Position numbers and translations under genes: made by a program. Below, one piece after another: positions 58,577 through 64,000 of a stretch of 64,000 nucleotides of DNA (position 1 is its first letter; every line of letters starts with the position of its first letter). The DNA is from Leifsonia shinshuensis. GTDB taxonomy: Bacteria > Actinomycetota > Actinomycetes > Actinomycetales > Microbacteriaceae. The DNA lies in the NCBI RefSeq assembly GCF_013410375.1, contig NZ_JACCFL010000001.1, positions 2,914,001 to 2,978,000 on the forward strand. Reading direction: 5' to 3'. Below the pieces are notes generated by a model. The model worked only from the letters and a program-made list of their open reading frames with translations. It made no database searches and was not told the origin of the DNA.

Positions 58577-59443
58577 TCAGGCGTAGAAAGGCGCCGCGCC
58601 TGTCGCTTCTTCGATCATCAGATCCACCACGGCGGGATCGGTGGTGTTCTCGCCCAGCCGGTTGGGCTTGCCCGACCCGTGGTAGTCGCTGGAGCCGGTG
58701 ATCTGCAGGCCGAACTTCGCCGCGTAGCCGCGCAGCTCGGCCACCCCCTCCGGCCGGTTCTCCCGGTGGTCGAGCTCCAGCCCGAACAGCCCGGCGTCGA
58801 CGAGGCGGCGCAGCCGCTGCTCCGGGATGACGCCGCGGCTGCTGGTCGCCGGGTGCGCCAGCACCGGCACGCCCCCGGCGCCGCGGATCAGCCGGATGCC
58901 GGTCATCGGGTCCGGCGCGTAGTGCGGCTGGAAGTAGCCGCTGCGCCAGTGCAGGATGCCCGCGAACGCGGCGCTGCGGTCGGCGGCCAGCCCGCGCGCG
59001 ACGAGCGCGTCGGCGATGTGCGGCCGGCCGACCGTCGCGCCCTCTGTGGCCTGCGCGAGCACGTCGGCCCAGGTGATCTCGTAGTCCTCCGCGATGCGGC
59101 GCACCATGTCCTCCGCCCGGCGCATGCGGCCCTCGCGGATCCGGAGCGTCTCGGCGACGAGCGCCTCGTCCGTCGGGTCGAACAGGTAGCCGAGCATGTG
59201 CACGCTGGCGAACTCCACACGGGTGGACAGCTCCATGCCGGGGATGACGGTGACCCCCGCCTCGGCCCCGGCGGCCGCCGCCGCGGCCCAGCCCGCCGTC
59301 GAGTCGTGGTCCGTGAGCGCGACCGTGCCGAGCCCGGCGGCCGCCGCGGCGCGCACCAGCTCGGCGGGGGTCTCCGTGCCGTCCGACACGCTGGAGTGCG
59401 TGTGGAGGTCGACGGGACCGCGGAACCGTCGCGCATCAGCCAT
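58577..59443 (-). CDS. PHP-domain phosphatase (YciV/RNase AM-like)
   Basis: 288 residues. D-L-H-T-H-S-S-V-S-D-G-T (about residue 12), L-T-D-H-D-S-T, G-M-E-L-S, P-V-L-A-H-P and G-S-S-D-Y-H-G carry the PHP metal ligands. Relatives dephosphorylate 3',5'-nucleoside bisphosphates or trim RNA 5' ends. ATG 59443 is 7 nt after TAGGAT (plus 59451-59456), so leaderless. It is divergent from the aminopeptidase gene, with 33 nt between the starts. Confidence 0.9.
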   Translation of the reverse strand: MADARRFRGPVDLHTHSSVSDGTETPAELVRAAAAAGLGTVALTDHDSTAGWAAAAAAGAEAGVTVIPGMELSTRVEFASVHMLGYLFDPTDEALVAETLRIREGRMRRAEDMVRRIAEDYEITWADVLAQATEGATVGRPHIADALVARGLAADRSAAFAGILHWRSGYFQPHYAPDPMTGIRLIRGAGGVPVLAHPATSSRGVIPEQRLRRLVDAGLFGLELDHRENRPEGVAELRGYAAKFGLQITGSSDYHGSGKPNRLGENTTDPAVVDLMIEEATGAAPFYA

Positions 59444-59476
59444 GCCCACCATCCTAGGAGTGGAAGAATGGTCGGC

Positions 59477-61045
59477 ATGTCGTCCGAGAACACCACCGCG
59501 CCCGCCGTCGCCCCATCCAGCGACACGGCAGGCGAGGCGCCCCGCGCCACCGCGAACCGGTCCACCACCCCCGGGTCGGAGAACTTCCGCGAATACATCG
59601 GCAGCAACTGGGCCGAGCGCCCCGAGACCGTCCCCGCCGCCCGCGAGCAGGCCGCCTACGCCGCCGCCCGGCGCGCCCGCGTGTCCGAGCTCTTCCCCGG
59701 CAAGCGCCTGATCATCCCGGCCGGCCGGCTCAAGCAGCGCTCGAACGACACCGACTACCCGTTCCGGGCGCACTCGGCGTTCACGCACCTCACCGGCTGG
59801 GGCTCCGACGCCGAGCCCGGCAGCGTGCTCGTCCTGGAGCCGAACGGGGACGGCCACGTCGCGACCCTGTACTTCCGCGAGCGCGCCGGCCGCGACTCCG
59901 ACGAGTTCTACGCGAACCCGGAGATCGGCGAGTTCTGGATCGGCCCGCGCCCGTCGCTCGCGCAGGTCGCCGGCGACCTCGGCCTCCCGACCCGCGGCAT
60001 CGCCGACGTGGAGGACGTGCTCGACGCGGTCGACGCCGCCACGCTCGTGCTGCGCGAGGCCGACCCCGAGCTGACCGACCGGGTGGACGCCGCCCGCCTG
60101 GTGCTCGCCGCCGAGGCCGACGCGGAGTCAGACGCAGAGGCCGGCGATGCCGCGTTCGACCCCGAGGACCACGGCGACGACGACCGCCTCGCCCGCGACC
60201 TCTCCGAGCTGCGCCTCGTCAAGGACGCCTACGAGGTCGCCGAGCTGCGCAGCGCGATCGCCGCGACGGCCGCCGGGTTCGACGACGTGATCGCCGACCT
60301 CCCGCGCATCGTCGCCCACCCGCGCGGGGAGCGCATCGTGGAGGGCGTCTTCAACACGCGCGCCCGCCTGGACGGCAACGCGGTGGGCTACGACACCATC
60401 GCCGCGAGCGGCCCGCACGCCTGCATCCTGCACTGGACCCGCAACGACGGACCCGTGGTGCCGGGCGACCTCATCCTGATCGACGCCGGCGTGGAGGTCG
60501 ACAGCCTCTACACCGCCGACATCACGCGCACGCTCCCGATCGACGGCGCCTTCACCGAGACCCAGCGCCTCGTGTACGAGACGGTGCGGGAGGCCGCGGA
60601 CGCCGCTTTCGCGATCGTTCGGCCCGGCATCCGCTTCCGCGAGATCCACGCGGCCGCGATGGCGGTCATCGCACGGCGGACGGCCGAGTGGGGGCTGCTG
60701 CCGGTGACCGCCGAGGAGGCGCTGCAGGCCGACAACCAGCAGCACCGCCGCTACATGGTGCACGGCACCAGCCACCACCTGGGCCTGGACGTGCACGACT
60801 GCGCGCAAGCGCGCCGCGAGCTCTACCTCGACGGCGTGCTGGAGCCCGGCATGACCTTCACGATCGAGCCGGGCCTCTACTTCCAGCCCGACGACCTGAC
60901 GGTGCCGGAGCGGTTCCGCGGCATCGGCGTGCGGATCGAGGACAACATCCTCGTCACGGCGGACGGCGCGGAGAACCTCTCCATCGCCCTCCCCCGCACG
61001 GCCGACGACGTCGAGGCGTGGGTGCGGCGGCTCAGCGCCCGCTGA
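59477..61045 (+). CDS. Xaa-Pro aminopeptidase (aminopeptidase P)
   Basis: 522 residues. N-terminal disordered tail (~1-40), AMP_N domain (F-P-G-K-R-L-I-I-P-A-G to ~200, with an acidic low-complexity insert near 215-240), then the pita-bread metallopeptidase with ligands Asp in L-I-D-A-G-V-E, Asp in T-A-D-I-T-R-T, His in T-S-H-H-L-G-L, Glu in T-I-E-P-G-L-Y and Glu in R-I-E-D-N-I-L. It removes N-terminal residues before proline. ATG 59477 is 7 nt after AAGAAT (59464-59469); an in-frame ATG at 59468 is an alternative. Confidence 0.93.
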   Translation: MSSENTTAPAVAPSSDTAGEAPRATANRSTTPGSENFREYIGSNWAERPETVPAAREQAAYAAARRARVSELFPGKRLIIPAGRLKQRSNDTDYPFRAHSAFTHLTGWGSDAEPGSVLVLEPNGDGHVATLYFRERAGRDSDEFYANPEIGEFWIGPRPSLAQVAGDLGLPTRGIADVEDVLDAVDAATLVLREADPELTDRVDAARLVLAAEADAESDAEAGDAAFDPEDHGDDDRLARDLSELRLVKDAYEVAELRSAIAATAAGFDDVIADLPRIVAHPRGERIVEGVFNTRARLDGNAVGYDTIAASGPHACILHWTRNDGPVVPGDLILIDAGVEVDSLYTADITRTLPIDGAFTETQRLVYETVREAADAAFAIVRPGIRFREIHAAAMAVIARRTAEWGLLPVTAEEALQADNQQHRRYMVHGTSHHLGLDVHDCAQARRELYLDGVLEPGMTFTIEPGLYFQPDDLTVPERFRGIGVRIEDNILVTADGAENLSIALPRTADDVEAWVRRLSAR

Positions 61046-61054
61046 GAGATCCCG

Positions 61055-61678
61055 CTACGACGCGGGAGGCGCCGGCGGCTGCTGGTCGTCCGCGGGCGGC
61101 TCCGGCTGCGCCGGAGGCTGGACCGGCTGCGCGGGCGGCGGGTCGGACGGGTGCGCCGGCGGCGCCCAGCCGCCCGGCGCGGCCTGCACGTCGGCGACGC
61201 CGCCGAGCAGGTTGCGCGCCCGGTTGACCAGGTCGGAGTCCACCAGCACGGAGTAGCTGGTCGCGATGACCTGCATCACCGACGTGTAGTCCCGGCGGCG
61301 CCGGTTGATCGCGTACGAGACGATGCCGAACAGCATGCCGAAGCCGGCGCCGATGAGCACGGCCGCGATGACGAACGCGTAGCTGACGGTCGGCGAGAAG
61401 ATGAGCAGCAGCAACCCGAAGAAGATGCCGAGCCACGCTCCGGAGGCGGCGCCGGCGAGCGCGACCCTGCCCCAGGTGAGCTTGCCGGTCACGCGCTCCA
61501 CGCTCTTGAGGTCGCTGCCGACGATCGAGACCTTGTCGACGGGGAAGTCGGCGCGCGCCAGCACGTCGACGGCCTGCTGGGCGTCGACGTACGTCTCGTA
61601 GGCAGCCACGATCTCTCCCCGGGGCATGGTCGGGAAGAGCGTCCGGTTTCGTCCGCCGAGCGGGCTGGGTGTGGTCAT
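61055..61678 (-). CDS. General stress protein 17M/YflT-like membrane protein
   Basis: 207 residues. An N-terminal small domain (E-I-V-A-A-Y-E-T-Y-V-D-A-Q-Q-A-V-D-V-L, about 21-70) is followed by two membrane helices (W-L-G-I-F-F-G-L-L-L-L-I-F, A-F-V-I-A-A-V-L-I-G-A-G-F-G), then a Pro/Gln/Ala-rich tail of ~50 residues. It matches actinobacterial YflT/GSP17M-like proteins of unknown biochemical role. ATG 61678 is 6 nt after GACAAT (plus 61685-61690), so leaderless. It converges with the aminopeptidase gene at 9 nt. Confidence 0.85.
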   Translation of the reverse strand: MTTPSPLGGRNRTLFPTMPRGEIVAAYETYVDAQQAVDVLARADFPVDKVSIVGSDLKSVERVTGKLTWGRVALAGAASGAWLGIFFGLLLLIFSPTVSYAFVIAAVLIGAGFGMLFGIVSYAINRRRRDYTSVMQVIATSYSVLVDSDLVNRARNLLGGVADVQAAPGGWAPPAHPSDPPPAQPVQPPAQPEPPADDQQPPAPPAS

Positions 61679-61736
61679 CCGGCCATTGTCCCATCCTCAC
61701 CGTCCGCCGGGCTGTTAGGGGGTTAAGTTATTAGTC

Positions 61737-63050
61737 GTGAGCACCCGCATCTTCGTCGCCCGGTTGGCAGGCACCAGCGTGTTCGATCCGGTCGGCGACC
61801 GGGTCGGCAAGGTGCGCGACGTGCTCGTGGTGTACCGCAAGGACGACCCGCCGAGCGTCGTGGGCCTCATCGTGGAGATCCCGGGCAAGCGCAGGGTCTT
61901 CCTGTCGATCGGGCGGGTGACCAGCATCTCCACCGGCCAGATCATCACCAACGGACTCATCAACGTGCGCCGGTTCGAGCAGCGCGGCGGCGAGGTCAGG
62001 GTGATCGCGGAGCTCCTCGGCCGCAAGGTGGTCTTCGCCGACGGCACCGGCGAGGCGACGATCGAGGATGTCGCCATCCAGGAGTCCGCCACCGGCGAGT
62101 GGGCCGTGAGCCAGCTCTTCGTCCGCCGGCCGAAGTCGGGCGCCTCCCCGTTCGGGAAGGGCCAGACCACGTTCGTCGCCTGGAACGAGGTGCGCGAGAA
62201 GCAGGCCCGCGGCGAGGCGCAGTCCGCCGAGCAGCTCATCGCGGCGTACTCCGAGCTGAAGCCGGCCGACCTCGCGAACACTCTGCTCGACCTCCCGCAG
62301 CAGCGCATGCTGGAGGTCGCGGAGGAGCTGCCGGACGACCGGCTCGCCGACGTGCTCGAGGAGATGCCGGAGAGCGAGCAGGTGCAGATCCTCGCGAAGC
62401 TCGACGACGACCGCGCCGCCGACGTGCTCGACCAGATGCAGCCGGACGACGCCGCGGACCTCATCGCCCAGCTCTCCGACGAGCGCGGCGAGCACCTCCT
62501 GGAGCTCATGGAGCCGGAGGAGGCGGACGACGTCCGCATGCTGCTGAGCTACGCACCGGACACCGCGGGCGGCCTGATGACGACCGAGCCGATCATCGTC
62601 TCGGCCGACGCCACCGTGGCGGAGGGGCTGGCCCTCATCCGCCGGCACGAGCTCGCCCCGGCGCTCGGTGCCGCCGTCTGCGTGACGCTGCCGCCCTACG
62701 AGGCGCCGACCGGGCGGTTCCTCGGCATCGTGCACTTCCAGCGGATGCTGCGCTACCCGCCGCACGTCCGGCTCGGCACCCTGCTCGACCCGAGCCTGGA
62801 GCCGGTGACCGCCGACACCTCCGCGGCGGAGGTCTCCCGCATCCTCGCCAGCTACAACCTAGTCTCCGTCCCGGTCGTGGACGAGAAGCACCGGCTCGTC
62901 GGGGTGGTGACGATCGACGACGTCCTCGACTACCTGCTCCCCGACGACTGGCGAAGTCAGGACGAGGACGAGCCGGTGAAGGCGCCGTCCGACGAGACCG
63001 GCAGTATCCGCATCGTGAACGGAAGGAGGGGCGGACATCGCACGAGTTAG
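61737..63050 (+). CDS. MgtE-N / CBS-domain protein without the membrane channel
   Basis: 437 residues. A PRC-barrel-like start (~1-120; V-G-D-R-V-G-K-V-R-D-V-L-V), a MgtE N-terminal helical superhelix (~160-275; L-D-L-P-Q-Q-R-M-L-E-V-A, repeated L-A-D-V-L-E-E-M-P / A-A-D-V-L-D-Q-M) and two CBS domains (~280-415). The MgtE membrane domain is absent, so this is a soluble Mg2+/nucleotide sensor and not the transporter itself. GTG 61737 is 7 nt after TAAGTT (61724-61729), so leaderless. It overlaps the DUF1003 gene, which may supply the membrane partner. Confidence 0.9.
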   Translation: MSTRIFVARLAGTSVFDPVGDRVGKVRDVLVVYRKDDPPSVVGLIVEIPGKRRVFLSIGRVTSISTGQIITNGLINVRRFEQRGGEVRVIAELLGRKVVFADGTGEATIEDVAIQESATGEWAVSQLFVRRPKSGASPFGKGQTTFVAWNEVREKQARGEAQSAEQLIAAYSELKPADLANTLLDLPQQRMLEVAEELPDDRLADVLEEMPESEQVQILAKLDDDRAADVLDQMQPDDAADLIAQLSDERGEHLLELMEPEEADDVRMLLSYAPDTAGGLMTTEPIIVSADATVAEGLALIRRHELAPALGAAVCVTLPPYEAPTGRFLGIVHFQRMLRYPPHVRLGTLLDPSLEPVTADTSAAEVSRILASYNLVSVPVVDEKHRLVGVVTIDDVLDYLLPDDWRSQDEDEPVKAPSDETGSIRIVNGRRGGHRTS

Positions 63051-63561
63051 GCAGGACGCGAGCCTCGACGCCCCCAAGGGCCTCCGCACGTCGGTGATCC
63101 CCCGCCGCAACCCGTTGGAGCAGAACGACCGGTTCGGCCGGTTCACGGAGTGGATCGCGCGGGCGATGGGCACACCGTGGTTCATCCTCGGGCTGACCGT
63201 CTTCGTCGCGGCCTGGATGCTGTGGAACACGCTCCTGCCGAACGCCTGGCGGTTCGACTCGGCGGCGCTCGGCTTCATCGCGCTGACCCTGGTGCTGTCG
63301 CTGCAGGCGTCGTACGCCGCGCCGCTCATCCTGCTCGCCCAGAACCGGCAGGACGACCGCGACCGCGTCCAGATCGAGCAGGACAGGCAGCGCGCGGAGC
63401 GCAACCTGGCCGACACCGAGTACCTGGCGCGCGAGGTCGTCGCCCTGCGGCTCGCGGTCAGGGACATGGCCACGAAGGACTTCATCCGCGCCGAGCTGCG
63501 TGCGCTGCTGGAGGACCTGGAGAAGGGCGAGCCGGCCGAGAACGGACGTGCGCGTGCCTGA
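63037..63561 (+). CDS. DUF1003 membrane protein, probable ATC start codon
   Basis: 174 residues if started at ATC 63037. Two membrane helices (W-F-I-L-G-L-T-V-F-V-A-A-W-M-L-W, then F-I-A-L-T-L-V-L-S-L-Q-A-S) and a cytoplasmic coiled tail R-Q-D-D-R-D-R-V-Q-I-E-Q-D fit DUF1003. The segment after ATC (A-R-V-R-Q-D-A-S-L-D-A-P-K-G-L) looks like the normal N-terminus, and GGAAGGAGG (63021-63029) sits 7 nt before it, with no ATG, GTG or TTG in that frame there. The next standard start (GTG 63094) would cut off 19 residues and has no ribosome site. It overlaps the MgtE-N gene by 14 nt. Confidence 0.85.
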   Translation: MARVRQDASLDAPKGLRTSVIPRRNPLEQNDRFGRFTEWIARAMGTPWFILGLTVFVAAWMLWNTLLPNAWRFDSAALGFIALTLVLSLQASYAAPLILLAQNRQDDRDRVQIEQDRQRAERNLADTEYLAREVVALRLAVRDMATKDFIRAELRALLEDLEKGEPAENGRARA

Positions 63562-64000
63562 GGCCGGCGCCGGTCCCGACGCGACCGCTGAGCTGATCCA
63601 GCGCGCCCTCTCCGGCGTCCTCGACCCCGAGATCCGAAAGCCCGTCACCGAGCTGGACATGATCGGCGGGGTGGAGGTCTCCCCCGAGGGGCACGCCACC
63701 GTGAAGGTGAAGCTCACGATCGTCGGCTGCCCGGCCGCCGACCGGATCGAGCGGGACGTCCACGCCGCCGCGGCCTCCGTGCCGGGTGTCAGCGCCGTGA
63801 CCGTCGACGTTTCGGTGATGACGCCCGCCGAGCGTGCCGCGCTCACCGAGAAGCTGCGCGGCGGACGCGCGGCCCGTGCGCAGCAGTTCGGCCCCGACTC
63901 GCTGACCCGCGTCTACGCCGTCACGAGCGGCAAGGGCGGGGTGGGCAAGTCCACACTGACCGCCAACCTCGCCGTCGCGCTCGCCGAGCGCGGCCTCCGG
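63548..64000 (+). CDS. mrp: Mrp/ApbC-type Fe-S cluster carrier ATPase (3' end outside window)
   Basis: 151 residues seen; the gene runs off the end. An N-terminal MIP18/DUF59 domain (L-D-P-E-I-R-K-P-V-T-E-L, then V-K-L-T-I-V-G-C-P, ~10-95) is followed by the deviant Walker A S-G-K-G-G-V-G-K-S-T (about residue 128). It is thought to bind and deliver Fe-S clusters to apoproteins. Start is GTG 63548 or GTG 63554, overlapping the DUF1003 stop by up to 14 nt, so the three genes form one operon. Confidence 0.92.
   Translation, partial: MRVPEAGAGPDATAELIQRALSGVLDPEIRKPVTELDMIGGVEVSPEGHATVKVKLTIVGCPAADRIERDVHAAAASVPGVSAVTVDVSVMTPAERAALTEKLRGGRAARAQQFGPDSLTRVYAVTSGKGGVGKSTLTANLAVALAERGLR

Noticed and set aside
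63094..63561. DUF1003 start at GTG 63094
   Set aside because: No ribosome site lies upstream, and it removes a native-looking N-terminus that directly follows a perfect ribosome site; kept only as an alternative.

Overview
The window is about 64 kb of very GC-rich, densely packed chromosome from an actinobacterium, most likely a member of the Microbacteriaceae (Leifsonia-like). The call rests on base composition, many GTG starts, DUF3039/DUF3107/UPF0182/DUF3375-type genes, and a gene block (UPF0182, YlbL-type protease, DUF2342-type zincin, ThiF/TOMM-like protein, UvrD2-like helicase, NudC, two AddAB-like helicase-nucleases, DUF3107, ferritin-like protein, DEAD-box helicase) whose order resembles that of mycobacteria. 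No transposase, integrase, phage gene, rRNA or CRISPR array was found. Two tRNA genes are present: Leu(UAG) and initiator fMet(CAU).

Layout. 0-2 kb: end of an MFS transporter, an LLM flavin monooxygenase behind a strong palindrome, tRNA-Leu. 2-7.5 kb: DedA, a CDF metal exporter, and the murI-rph-rdgB operon, divergent from pncB. 7.5-10.5 kb: DUF3039 protein and a two-gene ABC exporter. 10.8-18 kb: cell-surface glycan genes, namely a nucleotidyltransferase and a Wzm/Wzt-type polymer exporter on the plus strand, and a GT2 / CDP-alcohol phosphotransferase / GT2 operon on the minus strand, with small regulatory and membrane genes between. 18-21.3 kb: an HtrA-like membrane protease and an aminotransferase.

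21.3-27.3 kb (minus strand) holds the most unusual locus. Seven genes are each joined to the next by exactly 4 nt of overlap: a receiver domain fused to a PIG-L deacetylase, an ATP-grasp ligase, a PHP hydrolase, a 51-aa membrane protein, a stand-alone receiver, a membrane PAS histidine kinase and a nitrilase-family hydrolase. Neither receiver has a DNA-binding domain, so I infer that the kinase acts directly on a deacetylase and not on transcription. 27.4-33.2 kb: the initiator tRNA with its terminator, then jetA-jetB-jetC of a Wadjet/MksBEF-type SMC complex, with no jetD nuclease next to it.

33.2-36.7 kb: an isochorismatase-like hydrolase and two ROK regulators, one with a clear promoter/operator. 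36.9-57.3 kb: the conserved actinobacterial block above, rich in DNA-repair and RNA-quality functions. 57.3-64 kb: a secreted coiled-coil/lysozyme-fold protein, a YciV-like PHP phosphatase, aminopeptidase P, a YflT-like stress protein, an MgtE-N/CBS protein, a DUF1003 membrane protein that appears to start at an ATC codon, and the 5' part of mrp.

Regulatory themes. At least 17 genes have a TAnnnT-like -10 hexamer 6-8 nt before the start codon, which predicts leaderless mRNAs. Several long perfect hairpins serve as terminators. A small family of intergenic repeats with inverted ATCTCCTCCG arms lies at gene 3' ends.
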